Source of the DNA: Streptomyces sp. NBC_01296
Lineage (GTDB): Bacteria; Actinomycetota; Actinomycetes; Streptomycetales; Streptomycetaceae
DNA: 64,000 nucleotides
Direction: 5' to 3'
Assembly: GCF_035984415.1 (NCBI RefSeq)
Contig: NZ_CP130720.1
Span: forward strand, 3,038,001 to 3,102,000
Below are positions 28,687-37,843 of the stretch, piece by piece (the stretch's first letter is position 1; the number at the start of each line of letters is the position of its first letter). The position numbers and the translations under genes were made by a program. The notes beneath the pieces are model-generated. The model made no database searches and was not told where the DNA came from. It was given only the letters and a program-made list of their open reading frames with translations.

Positions 28687-29682
28687 ATGGCGTTCCATTT
28701 CCGGTTCGGGCCCGGGGACCTGTTGCGCTGCCGGTTCTCGGTCTCGCCCCGCTGGGAGACCCAGGAGGCGGTCCGGACCCTGATGACGCCCGCCCGGCAG
28801 GCGTACCACCTGCCCTGGCTGCGGCAGATCCGTGCGGCCGCCGACGGGCTGGACCTGCGGCCGCTGTGGCTGCTGATGCCGCGCACCGGCCACAACCCCG
28901 ACTTCCTGAGCCCGCCGCCGGTCGGCCCCTCCGTCACCTTCGAGGAGGAGCTGGCCCGGGTGCGGTCCTCGGCCGCCGATCCGGAGGCGCTGCGCGAGGA
29001 TCTGCGGCGCGCCCTCGTCTGCACCCCGGGAGCCGCCGAGAGCGGCCCGGGGCGGCGGATGCTCGCGGATCCGGCCAGGGCGGTACGGGAGTTGGCCGAT
29101 CTGTACGAGCAGGCGTGGGCCGCGCTGATCGCCCCGCACTGGCCGCGGCTGCGGGAGCTGCTGGAGGCGGACATCCTGTTCCACTCGCGGCGGCTGGCGG
29201 CCGGCGGGCTGGAGGCGCTGTTCGACGGCCTCCACCCGGACCTGCGGTGGTCGGACGGCACGCTCACCATCGACCGCCCGACCCACCACGACCGCTCCCT
29301 GGACGGCCGGGGCCTGCTCCTCATGCCGAGCGCGTTCGTGTGGCCGGAGGTGGTCGGGGGGTACGACCCGCCCTGGCAGCCGACGCTGGTCTACCCGGCG
29401 CGCGGTATCGGGGCGCTGTGGACCTCCTCGCCGGGTCCGACCCCGCAGGCTCTGGCGCGCCTGCTGGGCCGGGGCCGGGCGGACGTGCTGTGCGCGCTGG
29501 ACGAGCCGGCCTCCACGACGGCGCTGGCCCGCCGGCTCGGCCTGGCACCGGCCACGGTCTCGGCGCACCTGAAGGCCCTGCACGGGGCGGGCCTGCTGAT
29601 CTCGGCCCGCCACGGCCACCGGATCCTCTACGAGCGCACCCCACTCGCCATCGCCCTGACCACGGGTGCCTCTCCGGCGTAG
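28687..29682 (+). CDS. ArsR-type regulator with N-terminal DUF5937 domain
   Basis: 331 residues. ATG preceded by GGAGGGAGGGG. The N-terminal 230 residues (FHFRFGPGDLLRCRFSVSP opening; HDRSLDGRGLLLMPSAFVWP) follow the DUF5937 pattern, and the C-terminal 75 form a winged HTH (LALDEPASTTALARRLGLA style, then TVSAHLKALHGAGLLIS). Such proteins usually repress a neighbouring transporter, and the MFS exporter is divergent from it across 251 bp. Confidence 0.85.
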   Translation: MAFHFRFGPGDLLRCRFSVSPRWETQEAVRTLMTPARQAYHLPWLRQIRAAADGLDLRPLWLLMPRTGHNPDFLSPPPVGPSVTFEEELARVRSSAADPEALREDLRRALVCTPGAAESGPGRRMLADPARAVRELADLYEQAWAALIAPHWPRLRELLEADILFHSRRLAAGGLEALFDGLHPDLRWSDGTLTIDRPTHHDRSLDGRGLLLMPSAFVWPEVVGGYDPPWQPTLVYPARGIGALWTSSPGPTPQALARLLGRGRADVLCALDEPASTTALARRLGLAPATVSAHLKALHGAGLLISARHGHRILYERTPLAIALTTGASPA

Positions 29683-29805
29683 CCGGGTTCCGGTGCCTCC
29701 AGGCGGCGGCACCTGCGGTGTCGCGGGGCAGGGCTCACTGACCGTCATGTCACGATATGCCGGTCCTTGATTCCGCGCACCGACCCTTCGTCCCGAGGAA
29801 CCCGG

Positions 29806-30855
29806 ATGCCAGGCCGACCCCGCCCACGCCCCAGACCGCTCACCGCCGCACTCGGCCTCGCGCTGCTGCTCGCCGCGGCGCCCGCCTGCGGCAGTCCGGA
29901 ATCCGCCCGCGAGTCCTCGGCCTCGCACGCCGCCGCCGAGGCTCCGCCGGAGGCACCGGGCCAGGCCGCGCCGGCCGCGTCCCCGTTCTGGGTGGACCCG
30001 CAGAGCGACGCCGCCCGGCAGGTCGCCGCCTGGGAGGCCCAGGGCCGCAACAGCGACGCCCAGGTCCTGCGCCGGATCTCGGAACGGCCCATGGCCCTGT
30101 GGGGGCCCGGCGACGACCCCGGTCCCGAGATCCGCCGGGCCGCGAAGAGCGCCGGGTCGGCGGGCCGGGTCCTGGTGCTCACCGCGTACAACATCCCGTA
30201 CCGCGACTGCGGCCAGCACTCGGCTGGCGGGGCGAAGAACGCCACTGCCTACCGCAACTGGATCGGCGCCTTCGCCGACGGCATCGGCAATGCCAAGGCC
30301 GTGGTCGTCCTGGAACCGGACGCCGTCCCGCACGTGGTGGACGGCTGCACCCAGGCCGACCACCACGAAGAGCGCCTGCGGCTCCTCGCCGAGGCCGTCA
30401 CCCGGCTGAAGAAGAACCGGAACACGAAGGTCTACCTGGACGCCGGCAATCCGGCCTGGATCCCGGACCCGATGAAACTGGTCGGGCCCCTCTACAAGGC
30501 CGGGCTCGGCCAGGCCGACGGCTTCTCGCTCAACGTCTCCAACTTCCAGCCCGACGCGGCCGGCCGGGAGTACGGCGCCCGTATCTCCCGGGCCGCCCAC
30601 GGCAAGCACTTCGTCATCGACACCAGTCGCAACGGCGCGGGCCCGCTCCCGGGCGACGGCCACGAGGCCTGGTGCAATCCTCCGGGCCGCGCCCTCGGCG
30701 TCCCGCCGACCGACAGGACGGGCGACCCGCTCGTCGACGCGTACCTCTGGATCAAGCGGCCCGGCGAATCCGACGGGGCCTGCCGCGGCGGCCCGGGGGC
30801 GGGCAAGTGGTGGGCGGACTACGCACTCGGTCTGGCCAGCCGCAGCAAGGAATAG
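29806..30855 (+). CDS. cslZ: Exported GH6 endoglucanase (CslZ)
   Basis: 349 residues. ATG at 29806 with CGAGGAA 6 nt upstream; a TTG at 29767 is in frame. The signal ends LALLLAAAPACGS, a possible but weak lipobox. The catalytic domain is glycoside hydrolase family 6: TAYNIPYRDCGQ, the acid residue in VVVLEPDAVPHV, then DGFSLNVSNFQ and FVIDTSRNGAGP. In S. coelicolor the equivalent gene lies beside cslA-glxA and its product trims the beta-glucan made at hyphal tips. Here it converges on glxA with 53 bp between stops. Confidence 0.9.
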   Translation: MPGRPRPRPRPLTAALGLALLLAAAPACGSPESARESSASHAAAEAPPEAPGQAAPAASPFWVDPQSDAARQVAAWEAQGRNSDAQVLRRISERPMALWGPGDDPGPEIRRAAKSAGSAGRVLVLTAYNIPYRDCGQHSAGGAKNATAYRNWIGAFADGIGNAKAVVVLEPDAVPHVVDGCTQADHHEERLRLLAEAVTRLKKNRNTKVYLDAGNPAWIPDPMKLVGPLYKAGLGQADGFSLNVSNFQPDAAGREYGARISRAAHGKHFVIDTSRNGAGPLPGDGHEAWCNPPGRALGVPPTDRTGDPLVDAYLWIKRPGESDGACRGGPGAGKWWADYALGLASRSKE

Positions 30856-30908
30856 GGGGTAATAGGGGCCAAGAGGCAAGGAGTACGGAGCAGCCACCCC
30901 GCCGGGGG

Positions 30909-32900
30909 CTACTCCTCCGGCACCGGCACCGGCACCGGCTTCGGGGCCCGCACCTGAACCCACTTCGCCACCGAAGGCGTCCCGTCCGCGTCCGTCACGA
31001 ACAGCATGTACCAGCCCGGCGGCACCAGCGTCGGGTCCTTCGGCACCTCGACCGTCACCGAACCCGCCGCCCTGGTCAGCCCGAGCTCGACCGACCGCTG
31101 CTCCACGTCCGTGGTGTGCGTGACCGCGCTCGGCCGCATCAGCCGGGCCCGCCTGATCCGCTCCGGGTGCGCCGCCGCGAAGGTGGCCCGCCCGTCCCGG
31201 CCGAACTCGGCCGGCCCGGCGCCCAGGACCGGCCGCCGCGCCGGGTCCCGGTACAGGTACGGCGGCGAGTACACCTCCAGCCGGTGCTCGAACTTGCCGA
31301 GCCGGGTGTTGTCCTTGTCCGCGAACAGCGGGTCGGAGCCGAAGGTCGCGACCCGCCCGTCGGGCAGCAGCAGCGCCTCGGAGTGGTAGTTGCGGCCCAC
31401 CGACGGATCGGCGGCGGCCACGAAGGAGTCGGTGCGCGGGTAGTAGAACTGCGCCTTGTGGATGTCGCTGGCGCCCCGGCCCCGGTAGTCGCGGGAGCCG
31501 CCGGTGGTGAACACGGAGTCGTCCGGCAGCAGCACGCTGCTCAGGTACCGGGTGCCCTGCGGCAGCCGCGCGGAGGACCGGAAGACCGGGTTGTCCTCCT
31601 TGAGGTCCACGATCGCCGTCCGGCTCGAGGAGAGCTTCGATTCGCCGACCCCGCCGCCGCCCAGCACCATCACCTTCTGGTCCTGGGCGGGTGGCAGCAG
31701 CACCGAGGACGAGGTCTCCAGCCGGTCCGCGTCCGCCAGTCCCGCCACCTCGGTCCACTTGTTGGTCTTCAGGTCCCACACACCGGGCTCGCGCCCCTTG
31801 TCCTTCGGGCCGTAGCCCGCGTTGGAGCCGGTGTAGAGCAGCTTGCCGCCCTGTAAGAGGAAGAGCGCGGGGTACGTCGGGAAGTAGCGGAAGGGGCCGC
31901 GGGCCCACTGCTTCGCCTTCGGGTCGTAGTACTCGTTGTCGCCGGGGACCACGTCGCCCACGTCGTTGAGTCCGGAGACCGCGAGCACCCGCCCGTCCTG
32001 CAGCGCCACCAGCGTGGGGTACCAGCGGGCGTCCTTCATCGGGTCGACCGGGACGTACTTCTCCGCCTTCGGGTCGAACTCGTACGCCGACCTGATGCCC
32101 TGGAAGTCCTGCTTCTCGACGCTCAGCCGCTCCGCGAGCCCGTAGACGTTGTCGGCGTCCTTCCCCTTGAGTCCGACGACCCGGTACTGCGCGGCCTCGG
32201 TCGTCAGCCCCTGGGCGCCCGCCTCCACCGCCTCGACGAAGACCCGTGCCTCCGCGGCGACCACCTTGGTCCGCCAGGGCTTCACGTGCCCGGCGCGCCC
32301 GTACGTGATCTCGAACTCGCGCTCGGCCTTCGGAACGGTGACGTCGAACTTCGACACGTACTCGACCCCCGACGGGGACCGGAACCGGGTGCCCTTCTTC
32401 AGCCTGGCCACCTTGTCGGGGCTCTCGTTCTTGACCCGCATGCCGCCGCCCGCGCGGGTGACCTTGCCGCCGAGGACCTCGTACCGGGCGGTCCCGCCCG
32501 CCACCAGCAGCCGTCCGTCGGGCAGTTGGCTGTGGCCCGAGCAGAAGAAGTCCTCCGGCGTGGGGATCTTCCTGAAGCTGTCGTCCGCCGGGTCCCACAG
32601 GACGGTGTCGAAGGTGCCCCGGTCGAACTTCTTCTGGCTGTTGCCGGAGCCGGCGATCAGCAGCACCTTGCCCGTGTGCAGCAGGGCCGCGTGCATGGCG
32701 TTGATCCGGTACTCCTCCGGGAGCCGGACCTGCCCCCACGAGCCGTACTGGATCTTGTAGCTGGACTGGCCGATCTTGTACGCGTGGTAGCGCTCCTGCG
32801 CGAAGGAGAGCGCGGCGGGCGCGTTGAGCGCGACCAGCACCACCACGGCTCCGGTGCCCAGAACGGTGTTCTTGAACTGCTTCGAAGGCCGGTACGCCAT
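30909..32900 (-). CDS. glxA: Mononuclear copper-radical oxidase GlxA
   Basis: 663 residues. Membrane-anchored by an N-terminal helix (VLGTGAVVVLVALNAPAALSF), followed by a Kelch-type beta-propeller and C-terminal galactose-oxidase domain (PPYLYRDPARRPVLGAG). Cys120 in EDFFCSGHSQLPDG fits the cysteine of the Cys-Tyr cofactor. Copper ligands are expected in RNYHSEALLLPDG and SAVTHTTDVEQRS. In Streptomyces, GlxA oxidises the CslA glucan and is needed for aerial growth and pellet formation. The ATG lies 3 nt after the cslA stop with GGGAGGGAAC as ribosome binding site, so it is coupled to cslA. Confidence 0.94.
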   Translation of the reverse strand: MAYRPSKQFKNTVLGTGAVVVLVALNAPAALSFAQERYHAYKIGQSSYKIQYGSWGQVRLPEEYRINAMHAALLHTGKVLLIAGSGNSQKKFDRGTFDTVLWDPADDSFRKIPTPEDFFCSGHSQLPDGRLLVAGGTARYEVLGGKVTRAGGGMRVKNESPDKVARLKKGTRFRSPSGVEYVSKFDVTVPKAEREFEITYGRAGHVKPWRTKVVAAEARVFVEAVEAGAQGLTTEAAQYRVVGLKGKDADNVYGLAERLSVEKQDFQGIRSAYEFDPKAEKYVPVDPMKDARWYPTLVALQDGRVLAVSGLNDVGDVVPGDNEYYDPKAKQWARGPFRYFPTYPALFLLQGGKLLYTGSNAGYGPKDKGREPGVWDLKTNKWTEVAGLADADRLETSSSVLLPPAQDQKVMVLGGGGVGESKLSSSRTAIVDLKEDNPVFRSSARLPQGTRYLSSVLLPDDSVFTTGGSRDYRGRGASDIHKAQFYYPRTDSFVAAADPSVGRNYHSEALLLPDGRVATFGSDPLFADKDNTRLGKFEHRLEVYSPPYLYRDPARRPVLGAGPAEFGRDGRATFAAAHPERIRRARLMRPSAVTHTTDVEQRSVELGLTRAAGSVTVEVPKDPTLVPPGWYMLFVTDADGTPSVAKWVQVRAPKPVPVPVPEE

Positions 32901-32903
32901 GGC

Positions 32904-34679
32904 TCAGTTCCCTCCCGTCGGCGTGGCGAAGGCCGGCTCCGGCTCCTCGCCCGGCCCGTGGCCGAGCCCGATGTCGAGGGTTGCCGCCCGGGCCGGGGCC
33001 GGGCGCTCGCGCAGCAGCGACCAGCCCCACACGGCGACCGGCGCGAGGGCGATCAGCAGGGCGAGCACGGCCCAGGTGCGCATCGCCGCGTGCGTGTGGC
33101 CGAGGCGGACCGAGGCGGCGAGGGAGAGGGCCAGGACGGCGGCCCAGAACAGGTGGATCCGGAAGGTCACGAGCCGGTCGGGACTGGCTTCGCCGCCCTT
33201 GGGGGTGACGACGAACCGGCCCCGGGTGCGCAGCAGGGCCGAGCCGAGGGAGGCGAGGTAGACGGGCGCGCAGATCGCGGACATCGCCATGCCGGCCAGG
33301 CCGCCGGAGCCCGCGGGCTCGTGGGGGGAGATGTTGTGCCGGCGGTTCCACAGGTACAGGCCCACCTGGAGCGCGGCCGCGTCGGTGTAGAGCATGAGCC
33401 ACACCTCGGAGGAGACCTGGGTGCCGGAGGCGCCCAGCCACAGGAACAGGACGCAGCTGAGGATGCCGAGCAGCCAGTTGACGGCCGTCATGGGGTAGTA
33501 GACGAGCATCAGGGTGTAGTTGAGCCGGCGCCCCGGAGGCATCCGGAAGAAGCCTTTCCAGTACTGCCGGAAGAGGGTCTCGTACGTACCCCGCGACCAG
33601 CGCAGCTGCTGCGTGAAGAAGTCGGTCCACGAGGCCGGTCCCTCGCCCACGGCGAGCACGTCGGGGGTGTAGACGGACCTCCAGAACCGGCCGGTGCCGG
33701 GATTGCGCCGGCGGTGCAGCTCGAAGCCGGTGGCCATGTCCTCCGTGAGGGAGTCGTAGAGCCCGCCGACCTGCTTGAGGGCGCTGATCCGCACGGCGTT
33801 GTTGGTGCCGACGAACATGGGGGCGCCGTAGCGGTTGCCCGCGCGCTGGATCAGGGCGTGGAAGAGGTACTGCTGGGATTCGGCGGCCTTGGTGACGGAG
33901 GAGGTGTAGTTGCCGTACACCTGCGGGCCGACGACGAAGGCGATGTCCGGGTCGCGGAAGAAGCCGAGCATCCGCTCCAGGAAGTTCGGCAGCGGGACGT
34001 GGTCGGTGTCGACGGAGGCGAAGAACTCGTAGTCGTCGCCGTGTGCGACGAGCCAGGCGTTGTAGTTGCCGTGCTTGGTCCGCTCCCGGTGGGCGCCCTT
34101 GCGGGTGTTCCAGCCGGCTATCCCCTTGCGGGTGAAGTGCCGTACGCCGAGCTCCGCGCACAGGGCCCGGGCCTCGGGGTCGTCCCCCTCGTCCAGCAGC
34201 CACACGTCGAGCGGACCGTCGTGCCGCAGGGCGACCGCCCCCAGGAGGGTGCCCCGCACCATGGTGAGCGGCTCTTTGCCGGGGACGAACGTCGTCAGGA
34301 ACGCGACCTTGGTGCCGGGTTCGGGCGGTACGGGGAGCGGGTCGCGGGCGACCAGCGTGGCGTGGGCCACCGACACGACGTTGACCAGCATGAACAGCAT
34401 GATCAGGGCGATGCACACGAGCATCGCGGTGTCGCACCGGACGAGCCAGCGTTCGCCGCCCTCCCGGACGGTCCAGTGCGTGGGCCAGACGAGGTAGAGC
34501 AGCAGGCCGGCCGCGGCGAGGGGGGCCAGGGCCATGAGGAGGACGGCGCGTATGCGGGTGCGGGGCTCCTCGCGCGCGAGCAGGGAGCGGTAGCCCACCC
34601 GGTAGGCGGTGCGGTCCGGCTCCGTGAACGGGCCGGCGAGGCGGCTGTGGGTCTCGTAGTCGAAGCCTTCCGGCCTCAC
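32904..34679 (-). CDS. cslA: Cellulose-synthase-like glycosyltransferase CslA
   Basis: 591 residues. GTG start with GGAGGGG upstream. Two N-terminal membrane helices, a cytoplasmic GT2 domain and about five C-terminal helices. Processive GT2 motifs are present: DEGDD, the DTDH motif in SVDTDHVPLPNF, the TED acid/base (YDSLTEDMATGF) and QQLRW in FFTQQLRWSRGT. It polymerises a beta-glucan at the hyphal apex, where its S. coelicolor homologue interacts with DivIVA. First gene of cslA-glxA. No PilZ domain is evident. Confidence 0.95.
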   Translation of the reverse strand: MRPEGFDYETHSRLAGPFTEPDRTAYRVGYRSLLAREEPRTRIRAVLLMALAPLAAAGLLLYLVWPTHWTVREGGERWLVRCDTAMLVCIALIMLFMLVNVVSVAHATLVARDPLPVPPEPGTKVAFLTTFVPGKEPLTMVRGTLLGAVALRHDGPLDVWLLDEGDDPEARALCAELGVRHFTRKGIAGWNTRKGAHRERTKHGNYNAWLVAHGDDYEFFASVDTDHVPLPNFLERMLGFFRDPDIAFVVGPQVYGNYTSSVTKAAESQQYLFHALIQRAGNRYGAPMFVGTNNAVRISALKQVGGLYDSLTEDMATGFELHRRRNPGTGRFWRSVYTPDVLAVGEGPASWTDFFTQQLRWSRGTYETLFRQYWKGFFRMPPGRRLNYTLMLVYYPMTAVNWLLGILSCVLFLWLGASGTQVSSEVWLMLYTDAAALQVGLYLWNRRHNISPHEPAGSGGLAGMAMSAICAPVYLASLGSALLRTRGRFVVTPKGGEASPDRLVTFRIHLFWAAVLALSLAASVRLGHTHAAMRTWAVLALLIALAPVAVWGWSLLRERPAPARAATLDIGLGHGPGEEPEPAFATPTGGN

Positions 34680-34840
34680 GGCCCCTCCAGTGCTCGAAGC
34701 CCAGGGTTTCTTTCACCACAAAAGGTGACAAACCATGAGCATGTCGAACTGGACTCGGCCGAAAGGGGGGTCCGCGCACCCGCCCCCGGGCAGGGCCGTA
34801 CGAGTGGTCCAGGGGGCCGGGCCGGGCGGGGTGGGCCGGG

Positions 34841-35131
34841 TTACGCCAGGTGGCGTTCCACCGTCTCCACCTTCGACGTCAGCCCGTCCACCACCCCGGG
34901 GCGGATGTCGGCCTTCAGGACGAGCGACACCCGCGGCGCCCGCTCCTCCACGGCCGCCACCGCGCGCTTGACCACGTCCATCACCTCGTCCCACTCGCCT
35001 TCGACCGAGGTGAACATCGCGTCCGTGCGGTTCGGCAGACCCGACTCCCGTACGACGCGCACCGCATCGGCCACGTACTCGCCGACCTCTTCGCCCACCC
35101 CCAGCGGGGTCACCGAGAACGCGACGATCAT
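34841..35131 (-). CDS. DUF77/MTH1187-type thiamine-binding protein
   Basis: A 96-residue ferredoxin-like fold protein. [20 protein letters not shown] and [13 protein letters not shown] match the MTH1187/YkoF-like family, which forms tetramers and in some members binds thiamine or its precursors. The ATG overlaps the stop of DUF3817 copy 2 (ATGA), so they form an operon. No thiamine gene is adjacent. Confidence 0.85.
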   Translation of the reverse strand: MIVAFSVTPLGVGEEVGEYVADAVRVVRESGLPNRTDAMFTSVEGEWDEVMDVVKRAVAAVEERAPRVSLVLKADIRPGVVDGLTSKVETVERHLA

Positions 35132-35478
35132 GCGGCCTTCGCCGCCTCGCGCCGGGCGCGGGCCGCCAGGACGCTGTCGGCCTCCTCGCGCTTGAGCAAC
35201 TTGTCGCCGTACAGGCCGCCGAAGGGCACCAGCGCGAGCACGAAGAACAGGGCGGCCTTCTTGGCAGGCCACTTCGCCTTGTTCCAGACATCGGCCAGGA
35301 AGACCAGGTAGATGAGGAACAGGATCCCGTGCAGGCCACCGAGCGGCATCATCAGGTAGTCGATGTCGGAGATCCGGCTCAACAGCGAGCCGAAGATCAG
35401 CAGGGCCGGGAACGACAGCGCCTCCGGAACGGAGACGAGGCGCAGGCGGTGCAGGGCGGAGGCGGTCTTGATGTCCAC
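35128..35478 (-). CDS. DUF3817 membrane protein (second copy)
   Basis: 116 residues with three hydrophobic segments ([49 protein letters not shown]). Paralogue of 26169-26498: both share HGxLFxIYLVF and the K-W-P motif before the last helix. It is the first gene of an operon with the DUF77 gene. A 25-nt upstream element shared with the first copy lies at 35525-35549. Confidence 0.88.
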   Translation of the reverse strand: MDIKTASALHRLRLVSVPEALSFPALLIFGSLLSRISDIDYLMMPLGGLHGILFLIYLVFLADVWNKAKWPAKKAALFFVLALVPFGGLYGDKLLKREEADSVLAARARREAAKAA

Positions 35479-35524
35479 GGTGAGCCTTCGGGGTGGTGGC
35501 CGGGGGTCCGTTCCAGTGTCTCAG

Positions 35525-35549
35525 CCGCTTTGCGGGATCTTGACCGGGG
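35525..35549. promoter_or_regulatory. Conserved element upstream of DUF3817, copy B
   Basis: Matches 26517-26541 at 22 of 25 positions (core TTTGCG, variable base, GATCTTGAC). It starts 47 nt before the DUF3817 start codon, in the 195-bp region shared with the divergent AIM24 operon. Confidence 0.6.
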
Positions 35550-35673
35550 GTGTCCGCCGGGGCTCCGCCGCGAGTGCGCCGTGTGCGTGCCGCGAGTGTG
35601 CTCGATGTCGCAGTCGCCGGATATCGGCCACCGGGCCCTGTTCGCCTTCGCCCGCTGCCGATAACGTCATCCC

Positions 35674-36312
35674 GTGGCTCAGTTCCGACTCCAAGGCAGC
35701 AAGGTGCTCGCCGTCGACCTGACCGGGGATGCCGTGAAAGCGAAAAACGGCTCCATGGTTGCGTACGACGGCCAGATGGCCTTCAAGAAGATGACCGGCG
35801 GCGGCGAAGGCCTCCGGGGCATGGTGACCCGTCGACTGACGGGTGAGCAGATGACCGTGATGGAAGTGCAGGGGCACGGCACCTGCTTCTTCGCCGACCG
35901 CGCGAGCGAGATCAACCTGGTGAACCTGCGCGGTGAGAAGCTCTACGTCGAGTCCAGCAACCTGCTGTGCACCGACGCGGGTCTGCGCACCGGCACGACC
36001 TTCACCGGGCTGCGCGGCGGGGCGTCAGGCAACGGCCTGTTCACGACGACCGTCGAGGGCTCCGGCCAGGCGGCGATCATGTCCGACGGCCCGGCCGTCG
36101 TACTGCGCGTCAGCGGCCAGTACCCGCTCTCCGTCGACCCGGGGGCGTACATCGCCCACACCGGCAACCTCCAGCAGTCCTTCCAGTCCGGGGTGAACTT
36201 CCGGACGCTGATCGGCGAGGGCTCCGGCGAGTCGTTCCAGATCCGCTTCGAGGGCGAGGGCCTGGTCTACGTGCAGCCCAGCGAGCGCAACACCATCGGG
36301 GGCGACATCTGA
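35674..36312 (+). CDS. AIM24-family protein 1
   Basis: A 212-residue beta-rich protein of the AIM24/TIGR00266 family, with repeated GxGxxF and VxGxG strands ([35 protein letters not shown]). The GTG start follows a TAACGT box by 6 nt, so the mRNA may be leaderless. No signal peptide or membrane helix. Bacterial members are uncharacterised; the name comes from a yeast inner-membrane protein. First of three overlapping AIM24 genes. Confidence 0.9.
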   Translation: MAQFRLQGSKVLAVDLTGDAVKAKNGSMVAYDGQMAFKKMTGGGEGLRGMVTRRLTGEQMTVMEVQGHGTCFFADRASEINLVNLRGEKLYVESSNLLCTDAGLRTGTTFTGLRGGASGNGLFTTTVEGSGQAAIMSDGPAVVLRVSGQYPLSVDPGAYIAHTGNLQQSFQSGVNFRTLIGEGSGESFQIRFEGEGLVYVQPSERNTIGGDI

Positions 36313-36962
36313 TGCCGTTCCGCGAGATCAACTCGAAGATGGTCGAGGCCCAGGTGATCCCGGGGCAGCGGATGTACAGCCAGCGCGGCGCGATGCTCGC
36401 GTACCGCGGCGAGGTCTCCTTCACCCCGAGCCTGACCGGTGGTCAGGGCGGGGTGATGGGCATGATCGGGCGCCGGGTGGCGAACGAGCAGACCCCGCTG
36501 ATGACGGTCGAGGGCAGCGGCACCGTGATGTTCGGCCACGGCGGCCACCACATCCAGGTGATCGGCCTGACCGGCGAGACCCTGTACGTCGAGGCCGACC
36601 GGCTGCTCGCCTTCGACGGCACCCTGCAGCAGGGCACGATGTTCATGGGCTCGCAGGGCGGTGTCATGGGCATGGTCCGCGGTCAGGTGACCGGCCAGGG
36701 CCTGTTCACCACCACCCTCAAGGGACACGGCTCGGTCGCCGTGATGGCCCACGGCGGGGTCATCGAGCTCCCCATCACCCCGAACCGTCCGGTCCACGTC
36801 GACCCGCAGGCGTACGTGGCCCACCACGGGGACGTCAGGAACAAGCTCTCCACCGCGCTCGGCTGGCGCGACATGGTGGGGCGCGGCTCGGGCGAGGCGT
36901 TCCAGCTGGAGCTGTCGGGCCAGGGAGCCGTGTACGTGCAGGCCTCGGAGGAGAAGCTGTGA
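36312..36962 (+). CDS. AIM24-family protein 2
   Basis: 216 residues. The ATG overlaps the previous stop (TGATG). Same AIM24 fold, with two copies of a Gly/Met-rich turn (GGQGGVMGMIGRRV and GSQGGVMGMVRGQV) that suggest an internal duplication. TTTLKGHGSVAVMAHGG parallels [17 protein letters not shown] in protein 1, so the genes arose by tandem duplication. Function unknown; probably forms a complex with its two neighbours. Confidence 0.9.
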   Translation: MPFREINSKMVEAQVIPGQRMYSQRGAMLAYRGEVSFTPSLTGGQGGVMGMIGRRVANEQTPLMTVEGSGTVMFGHGGHHIQVIGLTGETLYVEADRLLAFDGTLQQGTMFMGSQGGVMGMVRGQVTGQGLFTTTLKGHGSVAVMAHGGVIELPITPNRPVHVDPQAYVAHHGDVRNKLSTALGWRDMVGRGSGEAFQLELSGQGAVYVQASEEKL

Positions 36963-37789
36963 ACTTTGGTCCTGTCATCGGCGGGCCGGGAGGCCCGACG
37001 GTCTTCGACCCGCACACCCTGCCCTCCGACGACAACGTGAACGCGTACACCTTCTGCGTGGAGCTCAAGGGGAGCCAGTGGTTCCTGCAGAAGGGCAAGA
37101 TGATCGCCTACTACGGGCGCATGGAGTTCAACGGCGTCGGCAACGGCCGCTTCGACCGGCTGCTGCGCACCAGCTTCCACTCGCCGATGCACGCCGCCGA
37201 CTGGGTGGTGGCCGAGGGCCAGGGCAAGATGCTGCTGGCCGACCGGGCCTTCGACGTGAACTCGTACGACCTGGACCAGGGGAACCTGACGATCCGGTCG
37301 GGCAACCTGCTGGCCTACCAGCCCACGCTCGCCCTGAAGCAGTCGATCGTGCCGGGGTTCCTGACCCTGATCGGAACGGGGAAGTTCGTGGCGGCGTCCA
37401 ACGGGCCGGTGGTGTTCATGGAGCCGCCGATGCGCGTGGACCCGCAGGCGCTGGTGGGCTGGGCGGACTGCCCCTCCCCCTGCCACCACTACGACCACGG
37501 CTACATGTCGGGTGTCATCGGCGGGCTGCGCTCGCTGACCGGCATCGGCGGCAGCTCCGGCGAGGAGCACCAGTTCGAGTTCGTCGGGGCCGGGACGGTG
37601 CTGCTGCAGTCGTCGGAGATGCTGATGGCGGAGAAGGCCGTCGGCGCGGTCGGCGCCGGCGCGGAATCGGCGGGCGTGCCCGGGGCCGGTTACGGCGGCG
37701 GGCACGGCCAGCAGGGCCCGCTGGGGCAGCTGGGCGTACCGCGGATGCCGGGGCAGCTGGGTGACATCCAGCGGCGCCTCGGACTGTGA
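36959..37789 (+). CDS. AIM24-family protein 3
   Basis: 276 residues. The GTG start overlaps the previous stop (GTGA). It is the most diverged AIM24 copy: FCVELKGSQWFLQKGKMIAY, then a Cys/His cluster (CPSPCHHYDHGY) absent from copies 1 and 2 that could bind a metal, and a flexible Gly/Gln/Pro-rich C-terminal tail of about 50 residues. End of the operon. Confidence 0.88.
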   Translation: MNFGPVIGGPGGPTVFDPHTLPSDDNVNAYTFCVELKGSQWFLQKGKMIAYYGRMEFNGVGNGRFDRLLRTSFHSPMHAADWVVAEGQGKMLLADRAFDVNSYDLDQGNLTIRSGNLLAYQPTLALKQSIVPGFLTLIGTGKFVAASNGPVVFMEPPMRVDPQALVGWADCPSPCHHYDHGYMSGVIGGLRSLTGIGGSSGEEHQFEFVGAGTVLLQSSEMLMAEKAVGAVGAGAESAGVPGAGYGGGHGQQGPLGQLGVPRMPGQLGDIQRRLGL

Positions 37790-37807
37790 TCTTCAGCTAT
37801 CCATCTT

Positions 37808-37837
37808 TTGTACGTAATTCAACTTCTTAGGTAGAGT
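37808..37837 (+). promoter_or_regulatory. Promoter of the second MarR gene
   Basis: TTGTAC, an 18-bp spacer, then TAGAGT, ending 6 nt before the ATG at 37844. Transcription would start at or next to the A of the ATG, giving a leaderless mRNA. The spacer is AT-rich compared with its surroundings, and TTCAACT/AGTTCA half-sites in and after it may be the MarR autoregulatory site. Confidence 0.6.
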
Positions 37838-37843
37838 TCATTC

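Noticed and set aside
28453..34779. A 2108-codon open frame on the minus strand
   Set aside because: It spans several well-supported genes on both strands; its residue composition (Arg, Pro, Gly-rich without domains) is that of the GC-biased reading of an off-frame strand, and it includes no family motif.
32286..35195. A 969-codon open frame on the plus strand across cslA and glxA
   Set aside because: It is antisense to two confidently assigned genes and lacks motifs; typical for GC-rich chromosomes.
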